Shown here piece by piece: positions 26,301 to 41,495 of a stretch of 64,000 nucleotides of DNA. Numbering within the stretch: position 1 is the first letter of the stretch; the number at the start of each line of letters is the position of its first letter. The stretch lies in NCBI GenBank assembly GCA_914767715.1, contig OU612068.1, forward strand, positions 2,170,001 through 2,234,000, read 5' to 3'. A program made the translations under genes and the position numbers. A model generated the notes under the pieces. The model was not told the origin of the DNA and made no database searches. It was given only the letters and a program-made list of their open reading frames with translations. The stretch comes from Membranipora membranacea. Lineage: Eukaryota > Bryozoa > Gymnolaemata > Cheilostomatida > Membraniporidae.

Positions 26301-29300
26301 CCGCACAGAGCTTAAGTCAAGGAATCTGATATTACCAAAATATAAATTTTCAATTCTTCTGTTCATTTTCTTTGGAAAATATAATATTGAGCAGAATTAA
26401 AATTCAGCGGAAAACTGTCTTGAATATATTGTTGCAATGATCTCTTGGACAGAAAGCCATGACTTTAGTTAGGATTTTAGTTGAAGTTTTTTTAAAACTT
26501 TATTGGCATTAATAACTATTATCAAGTGTATTATTATGTCATTGTTTTAATTGGTTCTCAAGCGACCAGAATAATTGTGAAATAAATCTAATTCCTTAAC
26601 CTCAAACGGAAGACATGACTCAAAACTTCAGTTATATTATATCACCGGGATTAAAATAAAATAATTATAATTCCAATTAAGTATTATAAGAAATCTTAGT
26701 ACGCATTTTTAAAGACCCAGTAAATGACTCAATGTACAGCTAAGTGCGACACTGAGACATTTTCCGTGTCGGATGGAGATCTTCCTGTTGTCTCTGAGAC
26801 AGAAATACCAATTGCCCTATGATGGCTCATAAAATATCTAACTACAGATTTTGGTGCAGGATTGATTTCCATAGCGATAGAAGAACACCAGAAGATTCGA
26901 TCTTATCCAGATGTAATGTGATAATGTCTATGCTATCAGCATTAATATAATGTATATTTACACATTGATATAAAAATAAGCAAAGGCAATGACCAATTAG
27001 ACATCAACAACTAAATATTTTGTATTCTCTGGTATTGTTTAATAATATTATAAACTTTAACCTGTCAATCAAGCCATCACATTTAGGGTCAAGCGTATGC
27101 CTAAACATCAAAAGAATAATAGACACTCTTGCCAAGTTGTTGCTGTTTAAAAGGGTTTTTAATATCTATGCCTGTATTTTTTTTCAAGAGTTGGAAGCAT
27201 GGATGAAATTTTTGAAACATGGCATATCAAAATGAACACTGCTTCCATCTAGTTTTTCAAGTTTTGATTAATAAGCTTAGTCATACAGTGCTTTTGGTAT
27301 TTTTCTAATTTCTCCTTGTTGATTTGAGATGCAATATATACACCAGACCTGTTCTGTCTATTGTAGTAATTCTGCGAGAATGGTCATAGTTTCCAACATC
27401 TTTAATCCATTGTTTTTTTTAATGACAGTGTCAAACAGGGTAAAATAATATAAAAAAATGAACTGTGGCTGCGTAACAATTCTAGAGTCAATCTATACAC
27501 TATTGATATATATTCTTTATTAACTAATGCATCAGACTATAATGTACTCACCAGATGAGTATGGAGTGAATGAGGCCCTCTGTTTCTTACTGTAGTGACA
27601 TTTATCCCACCATTCCTGTAACTCCTCTCTTACTTTAGTAATAAACTGCTGCATGTGTTCATACTTCAGCTTCTCACAGCGAGCCAACTCCTTCTCCAGC
27701 TACAACAAACGTAATGCGCAATAAATTGTGTTTGTCATAATGAGCATCACATTCACCACTACTCAGAATAACCTACAGTCAAAAAATGTGCTGCGTAATT
27801 CAAATGTTGCTTACGACGGTAAATTCACTGTACCATTCTCTTTTTAGAATGATGCAGACCATATTTAAATTTAATGCTGTCCTTCAGCTAAGCCAAAAGC
27901 AAACCAGACATGTAAAATAAACAACTCATAACTGTTCACTGGTCTCTATTTCCAATAACACTTGATTTTGTTTCTTTCACAATAATTTTTGTGTTTGTCT
28001 ACCTTTCACTTTGATAGAATGCTTTAATTTAAATGTTCAAGAGATTTACAAGAAAATCATAGTTGTGATAGTAAATAAAAAACAATTATCTGGACATGTA
28101 TTCTAAAATACATACCTGATTGATAAATTCATTGCAACTTTGTGTCATGCTACAACGCCACACTATGTGGCACAACGTTCTTATTGGTCAAGGACCACCC
28201 AGACTTTGACACTTGAATGACACTCTGCTTTCTTCAAGCAGTACGACGCAAATTACAGGTTACATTGTAAACAACCCTCTAAACTATATTTTCATTGGCT
28301 TGATCCTTTTTATAGCAAAAAACTTATATTGCAGACAGATTGGTTGTATGCCAAAAATGAAGACTATCTTTCTTCAATATTTTGACTTTGACGTATGAAT
28401 AGTGCTTCGGTTTGTTTCAGCCATGCATCATTTTTTTTTCAACTTGAGTATATTTTCAATCGAGCAATTCAAAATTTCAAACATTTAATCTGAATCTTAT
28501 CCAACAGACATGAGTTTTAACTTAGGTAAAATAATCAGCGTCTGCACTGTGGAGACAACTTTCTGTTCAGTTTGATAATATGAAGCGACTACCATTATTT
28601 TGCTAATTAATAACTTACAATACTGAGAGCGGCGGTTGTGTGGTCTGTTACCTGACCATCTACAGCTACCCTCTCTTCATCTGACATTTCTAACCTAGCC
28701 CATAAATCCTCTATCCTATCCTGTATCATCTTCATTTCGGATATCCGATTTCTTTGTTTCTCCTCAAGCTGTGAATCATCAATATAACAAACAATACTTA
28801 ATTTTCAAGTTTGAAACTGCCAGGGATAGAGAAACGAGAAGCAACAGAAGAGGCATCGTGAACAGAAGGGGGGTTGGTACTTTATGATATCATAAAGTTT
28901 TATTAAACAGTTGTGCCATGATGAGGGGGCAATAAGCAGTCAAGTACATGGTTTTGGGTTTGCATGATGCCGAGAAGACAACTTCAAGGTAAAGGAGCCA
29001 AATGTAGTGCCATCTGGTCTTAGCAGTGAGTTTTGGACGTTTTGTCTCAAACTCTCTTGTACAGTAAATTATGTTGCATGCCTGGTCTCAAATAAACATT
29101 CTAATCATTATTATTTGAAAAGCTATATTGATTTCTTGATTTCTGAATGTCTTACCTTTTCCAGCGTTACCGTGAGTTGAACCATGTTACCCTCAGACAG
29201 CACAAAGCACTCGGAGTCCTCGATAACCACGTCCTGCTCAAACTCTGTGGTCACCTCCTCGCCTATGTCAGACATGATTGTCGTGATGAGGTCCTTTTTC

Positions 29301-30920
29301 TGTATAAATATCTCATATCGAGATGCCTAAGCAAAACATAATTATAATCTCATTGTAAGGCAACCATAAATAGCTTTTGTATCTCCATTCTGAAGCAGCT
29401 TAGAAGGCAGGTAAACCGTATAGAGCAGCAACAGCAATCGCTCAACCAAAATCATTTCACACATGGGTGAACTTGATGCCAGGCAGAAACATTCTGCATA
29501 TCTTCAACTGCAACAATTGTGTTTACACAAGAGCCTCCTCCACTTTGAGCAAGTCTGTAATGTGAGATTCAGAATTTGAGTTGCACACAATATTTAGTTT
29601 ATTATCAAAGAATGTCAGTGACTGTTAAATTATACACTATTTCCATTTAGGGCTAGAGATAACCATATAATAGTTATTCTCATCTCTCTGCTCTTAACAG
29701 TAATTCACAGCTGACATACATACCTTCTCTTTAGCGAGCTGATCTGTGTGTACTCTCAGTTTTTCTATCTGTTCCCGAGTAGGCACAACTCCACTGGGGA
29801 TGTACATAGGGGTAGCGTGCATGATATCACATAGTGACTGCTCTATCGCTGTAAGCTCTCTGAGATCGTCTAATCTCTTCTGTTTCTCATTCTCCCAGCA
29901 CTGTACCTCCTGTTTTAATTCTCGCTCTATCTCAAACAATCGAGTGGCTGTCGGCTGAATGAATCACAACAAACCTTTCTTATCATAATCAAAACGATTT
30001 AATCACAGTTGACCTAATTAAATTTTAATGTCCTAATAAAATGAGAGAAATATGTAGCTTAATCATGGCCTCACTTCTTTGTGGTGAGCACACATCTTGT
30101 TGTGGTGAGCACACATCTTGTTGTGGTGAGCACACATCTTAGTTGATAAACAAACAAAATACTCTAATCATTTTCTCACTTACATTTATCCAAATTGTCA
30201 CATTTCCTGCACCAAATTTTGGGAGATTTGAAACATTGAACTATTATCACAGCTAACCCATTTAGTAAATATGCTACCAAAAACCTGAATTGGAGCTACA
30301 TGTAGTTCAGCACACAAGCCAGCCAGCTTGTTTTTGTATTCATCAATATTAGTTCGAAGATTTGATCGTCTTTTTTCTTCCTCTGTTACCATTTCATCAA
30401 TAAGGTTTCTGAAGTAAAGAAATGAGGGTCATTATGAAACCAGTACTGAGCAGTGCATACTGTTTACACTGAACGAGTTAAACACACATTAAATGATCAT
30501 ACTATATTCAATTATCAAAATGGTTTTGTACACAGCGCCCTGCTTGAGGTACTCTTTCTGCAGCAAGACAGCACAGTTTACAAAATACAACACAACAAGT
30601 CCATATTTACTCACTTGATATACATGAAGACCAAGTCAGTACGTTCATTCTTCTGGTCTCCCACCAGTCCTATATCATCCCATATGTTGTTCAGAAGGCC
30701 TAAAGACTCGACTAATCGGTTCTTTACTTCCACCATTTTCTCAGCAGTTGGCTTACTATAAGCAGGCATCAGATTACTTCAAAATACACCTTGATACGTT
30801 GTCAAATATATGCTACCATCCAACATTCATAAACATAACATTGTCATATTAGCACCATTATTCTCACACATTGTCAACGATCAGAAAACATAAAGTCACT
30901 TACTCAATAGGTGCCGCCAT
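20312..30920 (-). CDS. PRC1: Protein regulator of cytokinesis 1 (PRC1/Ase1/MAP65 family)
   Basis: Microtubule crosslinker that bundles antiparallel microtubules of the spindle midzone and recruits kinesin-4 and Polo kinase. Exons: 30920-30904, 30755-30615, 30408-30285, 29954-29724, 29326-29156, 28768-28619, 27699-27552, 26087-25985, 25302-25173, 24164-24018, 23194-23072, 22694-22467, 21973-21893, 20754-20593, 20374-20312. All phases agree, giving 672 residues against about 620 in human PRC1. The long N-terminal rod is coiled-coil-like, with [11 protein letters not shown] near residue 90. The spectrin-like microtubule-binding domain carries the diagnostic [11 protein letters not shown] (residues about 373-383), followed by [10 protein letters not shown] (about 464). 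The C-terminal tail (496-652) is basic and disordered with four TP sites (RTPLRS, RTPVST, RTPMSA, RTPMST), likely CDK targets. YEEFQ at the end of exon 14 matches the family C-terminus. The last exon is less certain, because its frame stops after 20 codons while another frame stays open to a donor. Confidence 0.95.
30081..30143. repeat. Three-copy 21-bp tandem repeat in a PRC1 intron
   Basis: The unit GTGGTGAGCACACATCTTGTT is repeated three times, the last copy ending with two changed bases. It lies in the intron between PRC1 exons 3 and 4. Confidence 0.85.
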
Positions 30921-32886
30921 TTTGACACAGTTTGTTCCTAGCTTTCAGATCACCTTGTAGTATCGACCTCAATCTTTTCTCATGATCACTCCACAAACTT
31001 TACAAAATACCTGAAAACAAACAAGGAAACTATGTGGTTGTTTCTTTTATTGAAATCCATTATCAGCATAATAATAATCCTAAGTATCTTCATTCACTGT
31101 AACCCGTAAATGAGAGGTGGTACATACTGAAAACCTGTATGAATAGCTCAAAACGAATGACCCACTGAAGCCAAAATATCAATCTTATTAAATTTGTAGA
31201 TCTGAATCCTATACCATGTGCAACTTAAACAAAGATAAAGAACAAGAAGATCAAGATCAATAACTATAGGGTGGACGAAGATAACATTCCTAGACAACTA
31301 CTGCTAAACTCACAATTATATGTGAGGAAAAGATGCCAAGGATGCGATCAGCAAACTATAAAAAGCAGAGAGAAGTTAAAGTATAACAGGTCACCGCAAG
31401 TAACAGAGCTATCTGACTTGGAGAGTTCTCACAAAAAAATGAAAATACAATGTTAAACCAAGGAGTTAGAGAGGGAACTCCTTGCATAAACCCCATAACA
31501 GTTAGTTAATCGAATTGACTACCTGCCAGTAATTATGTTCTTAACAATGTAAGTAAGTAGATAGGCTGATCTAGAAAGGACAAACAAGGATGTAGTATTA
31601 TATAACAATTTGCCTATGTGATGTGCATGTGGCCATCATCATATATTATTAATTATATTAACGACTCTATAACCTAAATTCAACTCTTGCAGTGCACTGT
31701 GTCTTGAGTGAATTTGGAAGGTCATGGTGAGATAGACTACATCAACCAAGGCCCTATCTGCTGTTGTGGGCAGGCTAATCCCACATTCTTCATCATAGTC
31801 AACAAGTAATTTTAATTTGCTTTAATTATAAACTTTTAGAAAACCTCAATAAATAAATATATCCTCCTTATCTCAATCAAAGGCCTTAGACTGATTTTGA
31901 GCATTTGGGACAAGGAGTCTCTTTTTCCCCTTGTTTGAGATAAGGCTCCTCATCATGATGATGCCCTGTCTGCAACTAACTGGCTCTGAGGCTTGTCTGG
32001 TTCACAGACATACCTACATACATACATAGTTAGTACATATACATATACATATCATCATCATACACAACACATACATTTACATGGTAATGATGTTAGTGAA
32101 GTTAGTCTGGGCTTCAAGACAGCATATTTGACAAATAACCTATTGCAAAAACTTCATACAGGTGTACCACACTGATTTACTTTTTCACAGATGAAGATTG
32201 GGCTTGAAGCAGATTAATGTGGGTGTTAATGTTGGAAAGTTAGAAAATTCAGAATTTTTGGGATTTTCAAAAGTTAAGCGCTACGGATTATTTTCTTACC
32301 TCCCCTTCCAAAGACACATGTTTCCTGTTAGACAAAGATCTTACCAAATGAGATCTAAGGGGTCAATTATTACAAACCCCAATAACAATTTAGACTCATA
32401 GTCTAAATACAAACTTTTTTCTGTGATGTGGAGTTGAAAAGTTATGGAAAAGATGTAACAGAACTTTCATAGTTTACAGACAAGATCACACACAATATGT
32501 TATCTGATATTGTGCTTGCTTGGTGAGTTGTCCATATGTACTGATTACTTATGCTGCTAATGAGTAGATATAGAATAAATGGGAAAAAATAACCATATAT
32601 ATTTCAGTGAGTTAGTTCATATAAATAATAATAAATACATACATACTCTAGACATACAGTATGTATACACACACATGACAACATGTCATAACAATCATTC
32701 ATTTATTTATTATTTATCATATGGATAGCTTCAAATACATCTATATACCACAGCAGTACAGTCCTACAAAACACACACATACACTACACTTTTATTTTCA
32801 TCTTGCTCAGACCAGCTACCAACTCACTCATCAGGTCAAATCAAGGAGTTAACTCCTTAGTCAAATAAAGAATCAACATCACTACA
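30921..32886. other. Divergent intergenic region between PRC1 and SMIM7
   Basis: The 2 kb separates two genes transcribed away from each other, so both promoters should be here. A pair of complementary segments, CCTTATCTCAA near 31866 and TTGAGATAAGG near 31935, could fold. Small palindromes built on AAGGAGTT/AACTCCTT occur near 31457-31483 and 32834-32852. Simple-sequence runs of ACAT/CATAC lie near 32010-32060. No gene is recognised. Confidence 0.5.
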
Positions 32887-34363
<1,477 letters not shown>

Positions 34364-34886
34364 GTTAGCCAATTCTATATTTTCATCTTCTACTGGAAAC
34401 ATGACCGGAACTGGTTGGAGACTCAGAGCAGCCTAAACTCATCGTTCATCACTTTTCCTTCCATTACTTCTTAATAATAGATCTCTGATAAGACAGCTGT
34501 GAGCTAAATTTTAAATTGTAGCTTCAGGTGCAGGTATTTTGTGTTGTCCCCTGGAACTGTTACATATACATTGCTGTTTGTGGGATATTTTTAATCAGTC
34601 CATTCCTCAAAAGATGGCATTTACCCAAATTATTGCCCTCATTATTTTTAATGCTGTAAAATGCAATGGATACAAAACACAATAATAGGCCTTTGATATT
34701 TATGTGTACACAAAACACCATGAATAAAAAAACAAGGTATAAAACTCTCTTGGCAGTGTTACAAAAATGCAAGTGTGTGTTCTGGAAAGGGAAAATATCT
34801 CCTTTCAAGGCAGTTGGTATTTTTACATACATCAAATCACTATGCCAGGGAGCACAAAAATCTTTCAGTTGTATACCATCTTACAA
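34364..34886. other. Convergent 3' ends of SMIM7 and metaxin
   Basis: About 520 bp between two stop codons on opposite strands. It should hold both 3' untranslated regions, so the transcripts may overlap. Short overlapping ORFs on both strands look like chance. Confidence 0.6.
34723..34728 (+). terminator. Possible poly(A) signal of SMIM7
   Basis: AATAAA on the plus strand, 360 bp after the SMIM7 stop codon and inside the short gap before the convergent metaxin 3' end. Position and orientation fit, but no transcript data support it. Confidence 0.35.
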
Positions 34887-37800
34887 TCAATCAATATCAT
34901 CCATATTATCATCCTCAACAACGATGGAGATTCCAGCCCTGAGAACAGCGTAGCTAAATATAACAGTTAGTCCGAATACTATGGCTATAAAAGTGTCTCT
35001 ACCCTTATTAGGAAACTCTTTATCTTCTTCACCCATTCCTCGAGATGTCTGCTCTTCTGTCCTCCTCTCTTCAAGATCTGAAATTATACTTGAATAAATA
35101 TATATCGCAAATCATTGTGGGTTCTGTACTTGGATACTGAGACTGGCTGGAGTGAATTAGATTGATTTATATTCAGCATTGTAATCGTATGACCTATATA
35201 CCAAAGAATCCATCCAGACAACTCTTCCTATAATCCGAACTCACAACTATATTGCAATCTATTTTCGAGTTGTCCTCTCTTGTCAAATGGATTTACCCAG
35301 GCTGTACCGCACACTCCGACTGCCTGACCAGGTTATTTTGAGCCAATACCAAAATATTGCAGACAGATACTGATTGATGAGCTAGAGGCAATGATTTTTG
35401 AGAGGATTTCTAACACACAACCATATCAAATTCCTTAATCTTATAAGCTGTGCTAAAAACAGTCAATTTTATGTAACAATATGTTCATACAGCACAAGAT
35501 TGGTCACATTAAAAGGCTATTGCTGCTGTTAGTTGAATAGTTGAAGTGAAGCTACAAATGTGGGTTGAATAACAATTGATAAGGACTGCTTATATATAAT
35601 GTTGGGATATATTGTCTAATTACACTGTTTCAAAACAAGGCGCAGCATGTGTTTACTTTTGCGAGAACATACAATTTGACCAAAAATTCCAGTTGTAGCA
35701 AAGTACATATAATAAACCATTATTTTTGTTAAATATTGGAATAACCTTGACCAACCTTTAGCTGTTGGTGGAAAATATCGTCGTAATATGAAGTCTATGG
35801 TCTGTACAATGTTCTGAAAGCTTTCTATATGTCCTTTTAATCGATTCCTGGGGAAATTAATCCTGAGTAATGGAGCTAAATACCCGAACATTATGGCATC
35901 TACTGTTGTTGGTCTACAAACAAAAGTGAGACCGAATTGAATTAAATGCATCACTTGATTAAAGTGTCAAAAGTTGGAAGCTTGATAATAATACAATATT
36001 TTTACAATGAACACTACAGTGATTTTGGAGTTGTCTGTTCAGCATGCAACCAGTTTCCTGAACTATGAATTACACATACTTACGTGTTCCCAAACAGGAA
36101 GGGCTTTGTTCCGAGTTTGTCGGATAGGTAGTTTAGACAACAAACTGCATCTCTGTATATCTTGAAGAAAATGAATTGTCATATTTTGAAACAAAACAAT
36201 TCGTTGACAGCACCGAGGGAACTGCAATTGATTGTATTTACACCTTATTCCTATCTTCACTGACGATTATTTTCAGCTTCAGGTAAACCATCTTAGTTCT
36301 AAGGACATTTCAAAAATTTGATGAGATTCAGATAAAACTTTGTGGTTGCATAGATAGGCAGTCATGCAATTCAAAATGTTGAATAGTATTTTTAAAAAAC
36401 CTATTTTCACAAACCTAACAAGAAATAAAACAAAAAGCCAACCCTTTTTTCTATATCCTCTCTAACATGTTTAGTATTCTCTCTGGCTTCTGCACCATAC
36501 ACTAAATCAGAAGCTTTCTCTTTCATCTTCCAGGGATAAAATATAGCAGCAGGTAAAGGTAGAGCTAAGGCATATGTCTCCCTGGTCAGCTCCTCATAAT
36601 TACCAGGCTCTAACCAGTATGTGTGCATCTAAAAGATAAGTCTCAAGCTTTAACTGGACGTGATGTAGATAAGCTTGACATGACAAAATAAAGTTGCTAA
36701 CGTTCTCACCAATGTGGGTGAGCGTTGGACATTTTTTTCATGTACAAATGTATAAGTTCTCATTTTAAGTGTGAATGACTGTGACCATAACATCTTACAC
36801 AAAGAGTTTACAACAACGGACTATAAATATAAAGTCGACTGCAATTGCTTTGGAGTTTCCTTTAGAATATAGTATGCTATAATTCATGAATTTGGTTATA
36901 TGCCTAACTAACCACTCACCACAGCAGGTAGGAGTCTTGCTTTCATCATTTCAATGAATGCCACAGCGTCAGCACATTCCTTCTGAGTTAGTTCAAAGTC
37001 TGTACCATGTTTCTGTCAATGAGAGATAGAAGACAGAGCCACACAAAGTCATGCCTTTGACTCTACTTCAATGTAGCATGACTGCCCCGTAGGTCTACTT
37101 GATAACACAAGTATTGATAACATGTAACGGGTAGAAGTATATATATAAGTGCTCTGGCAAGTGGATGGTTTTAGGAGGGAGTACAAAAACTGGCACAATT
37201 TGCAACATAAATTATTTGCTCACCATCTCCCGGAATAGATCAATAATAGACTCCACTGAATGAGCGGATTTCCCGGATTCAACATCACTAAGACAAGGCA
37301 CAAAATCTAAAAAACAAAGATATTGATATGTTATCTGTTATTTAATAGTTAAGTCAGTTATTAGCAGACATACCTAACCACTATTTGAATTCACAACAGT
37401 GAGAGCACACATGTGGGTTTCCCATATTTTAGGCACATGTATCTTCCAAACTAGTATTACTCGGTTTACTCAAGATGGATGCCTGCCATATTAGGGCTAC
37501 TGTAAAGTTTTTGGATTGTCTTATATGCATGAATCAATGTCCCTTCTCCAGTATGATTTTACTGTGCAAATTATTGAAGATTGTATTGAAGAGATAATCC
37601 AAGCATACTACACACACCTGAATTGAACAGTAAGCCAAGTCGAGAGAAGTCATCTGATTTCACTTCAATAGGAGCTCCTCCAAATTTACCATATGCCTGC
37701 ATATGAATTGAATGAAGAAATCCCGATAAAATCAATGACACACAAATACATAGAAATATTGGTTTGTGTTTAGCTAGCAGGCGTATAAGATCCTCAACAC

Positions 37801-38526
37801 TTGTGAAAGTCAATCAAGCCTAAGATCAGGCGATCCCGAATTGAAATAAAGCCCTTGATTTTAACACACATATGATTAAAATTCCAGACCAGTGACTATC
37901 TACCTTATTTGAAACTTATCACCCAACTAAATATGACATTGGTTGAATAGATTCCTCAGACAGAACATGGTTATGATAATTTATAAAAATCTGAAGTAAA
38001 TTTTGATACTGCAGTAATGTGCTCTAAACTAGAAGTAATAAAAGAACCCACTACTTGATAATTTCTTCTTTAGATAAGAACAGCACTGCCTAATGCATCA
38101 ATAAACTGACTACAGAGGTCATTTCAAGTGAGAAAGTAATCTACTGGTACCAAGGAGTTTTACCCCTTTGTATCAGTATGTACCTGGTTACAGATATGAT
38201 AATAATACTTAGTAGAAGGGTCACTTACTTATTTTAAAGATAATCATTATCAAATTACAGATTTTTGTTTATCGAATCACAGTTCAGCTCTCACTTATTA
38301 TGGGTGCTTGCAGTGTGATTGAACCAAGGTCATGACAGGAGTATAATCACTGGTTGAACCAAACAACAATGAGTATGACAGACTGACATAAAAAATAAAA
38401 TGTCGGATTTTAGGTACTAACCAACGCTGACAGGCAGTCTGGATCATATGATGGTAAAGTGAACTTGGGTGGAAAAACTTTCATAGTACTTGTGTACAAA
38501 CTAGGACCATCAGGAGAGCCTGCCAT
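34887..38526 (-). CDS. MTX1: Metaxin 1 homologue
   Basis: Outer mitochondrial membrane protein with a GST-like fold, part of the SAM/metaxin complex that inserts beta-barrel proteins. Exons: 38526-38422, 37696-37618, 37306-37224, 37012-36920, 36628-36443, 36160-36084, 35913-35756, 35077-34887; phases agree, giving 323 residues against about 317 in human MTX1. Visible landmarks are LPSYDPDCLSAL followed by AYGKFGGAPIEV (GST N-domain, about 25-50), TYWLEPGNYEELTRE (about 121-135), PFLFGNTPTTVDAIMFGYL (about 200-220), and a hydrophobic tail anchor TFIAIVFGLTVIFSYAVL (about 289-306) with a short acidic end. The tail anchor favours MTX1 over MTX2. A good acceptor ends at 38538, so a non-coding first exon probably lies upstream. 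Another in-frame Met (MKVFPP, residue 15) could be the start. Confidence 0.93.
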
Positions 38527-38539
38527 TGCAAGGTGTTCT

Positions 38540-41495
38540 GCAAAAGTGACAATGGATTGGTCCTGTGTCACAAGAAATAAATTTTGCTGCAAAACATCAG
38601 AAAAATGCTTAATGTTGAGTCGCTAAAACTTGAACCACAGTCTAAATTCATCAATAGACACAAGTTTATCTTTGTCATTAATTCAAAAATATGTAAATAT
38701 GTCAATGCCCTGAAAATCATGTGCCCACAGGCGATTATAGTACTACTCCCTCCATCACACAGATCTTCATATTGGATTATAGGCTGTTACAAAACTGAAA
38801 ATCTGTAAATCAGCTACTAAGCAAGTTTCCAAACTTACTATTCTCTTTTCATGGCTTTTGTCTCTATAGATAAGGAGTGAGCATAATTTGTATTGTTGAC
38901 CATCTGCTACATAGATATCCAGCTATAATTTTGTTGCAGTCAACAAGGTATGATCCATATTTATATCTAATTGAGGCAAATAAGAATATGTGTACTTGTA
39001 ATTATATATTATATTATTTATTTTATTTATAATAAATTTATAGTATACAGTACACTCACACTGTGTCAGGAGGGTAGTGATACTTAAGTGAAGAACTGTA
39101 TCCTCTGTTATACTCCTTGATCTTATCATTATTATAAACAGAAGGCTCACTCAACAAATAAATCATTAAGAATTATAATGTTGTATATGTTTTTGTTAAG
39201 TATATATATATATATATATGTGGGACACACCAATACCAATACCCCTTGGACATGTTAAGTTAGGCAATGCCCAATATTGGCTCTGATTGATTGGGTGATG
39301 CAAAGAGTACTTATAGTGAGAGATTCAATGCAAGCTAATAATAGTGTCCTGAAAGTACCGTGGCCTTGTACTGCTATAGCTGGATAGAGTGATGGGTATT
39401 GCTATTGCTTAACATCATGAATGTTTTGGATATGATCCCAAACAAATTTTTGTCTTATGCAACATCTCACAGTTATCAAAAGGTTCTTCAAGGAAAGTAA
39501 TGTAATAACCTGCCATTGGCCCTCTCCCCATCTCACTCCCTGTAAATATTGAAGGGCATACACAAAGACTTGTAGTTGTATAATTTAATTCATGTGTATT
39601 AATGAACAACCATTCCATTGATGACATACGAGACTGAGATTTTACCTATGTCCTGCCTGGTGTGAAGGCTGTTAACAAACATGTCCCGATCACTCAGTCT
39701 TTCGGCCAAAATACCAAATAAGATAGTCCGCTGTGTAACTATTGTTATTTAAGTATCACATTTGTTGGTGTAGGGTCTTTAACCTCAACATGCTGGGCAT
39801 CTTAAATTCTGACTATACTCGGGATAGTGTTTTCTGGTCAAACTGAACTTATACCAGGTGTCAACCCCTTCTCATTTCCATTCTCATTTATGTTCTTTCT
39901 CAGTCCGTTGCAGGTACCAAGATCCCAAGTTAAGAGGAGGAGAGGGCTCCTAGGCCTGCAGTTAGGGAACATGGTTGTTGAGGGGGTTATCAATTGGAAG
40001 CTGGATTTGATGATTATTCTGATTTTTTATCTCCTCCTCCCTACCAAACAGGATATAGAGCGCATGAGATCTAGTTGAGCTCCTTTCTGTTCTGCCCCAC
40101 CGAGCTCCTTATAAAACAATAGTGCTACAACAGTCTATATGGACCTCATGGGGGCAGTAAATTTTGATATGTTCCGTGTTTTGTTTTGTTTTAGTGTAGC
40201 TCAGCACCCTGAACTTTTTCAACTAGGCCTTATTATTGTGAGAAATTTGTCAATATGAATTGGTGCTTGGTCTGAGCCCTTTGGCTTCCATGGCTAATAG
40301 TAATAAAAAGCGATAAGTGAAAATTTTCTGTATGCAATGTTGCCTTTCAAGGGTTGTCCTCATGAGCATCACTGTGTCATGTTCACTGGTATAATTGTCA
40401 ATTCATGTTGTTTAAAAAACTGTCGATAAAAATTGCTAAATACACCCCACTTCAAAGAATAAAAATTAAGCCTACTAACGTGGTGCTTTACCAAAAATTT
40501 GTTGCTGGCTTGTATACAATGAAAAATATGGGTTTTGGACCAGCAAGGCAACTGCTATGTCAAACTAATATCCGCAAGATTTGACAGAAAAATTAGGCAA
40601 GATATGAATATTTATTTGTAATTGTATAACCGATACGATGATTTGTTCAGGTTGTCAGTTTGGCACCATAGTGGATTTTCTGCTCGATGCGGTCCTCGAA
40701 CTCATATTTCACGTTGTATACCACCCCATATAATGTTCAATGCCGTTTATGTGCATAACATATCTCTTTGTTTTAGAAGACAAAAAAGTTTTGCTACTAC
40801 AGACTGCAAGTGTCTCATTCTTTTAATATCAAATTACTGAGTACCAGGATAACATCAGTGTAACCAGCAGCTGCTCCCTTATAGGTGAGCTCCAGGCTCT
40901 TTTTCCTTTGTGCTCCTTATAGTATATCCCTGTTGCACTTTATACCACTGTTGTAGAATTACTATATCATGTTTATCTTTTTCATGACATCAGTGTCAAC
41001 AAAGTGGAGGCCTAAAGACAATGTACCAAGTAAGGGTAATGAGCGCTTTCAGTTCCCCTTTTGATACATTGGTCATGTCTACCATACATGAAAGAAGAGA
41101 AATGCCAAACCAATGAACATCAATTTAACGTCCGATGGTTTATTTGTTTCAATTGTTAAATAACTCATGTCACACCAAATCCATTTTTATTTTTGCAAAT
41201 CTTTCTGGTGTTTCTAAGGAAAGCTCGACGAATGTGTCGTTCAATCACAGAAAATAAGTTAAAACCACATGACGGGTACTGAGCTGAGACCTCAACTTAT
41301 GTGTTGTCCTGATGTGTTAAGAATAAAAATTCTGAAATTTGATACCTTATCTTTGTTTTTATTATTGATCTTCTTTCGAACTCCCTCCATTCATTAGCTC
41401 TTGTAACGAGACTATACCACTGATAGGAAACAAATAAGGTATTTATTTATTCATGACTTTAGGTTGCAGATTGAGGCTGAAGCCTCGCGAGAGTC
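38540..41495. other. Divergent region between metaxin and TUSC2
   Basis: This is 3 kb that should contain both promoters and a metaxin non-coding first exon. There is a (TA)n microsatellite near 39201-39219. Scattered ORFs below 85 codons have no family resemblance or splice support. No RNA gene is recognised. Confidence 0.5.
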
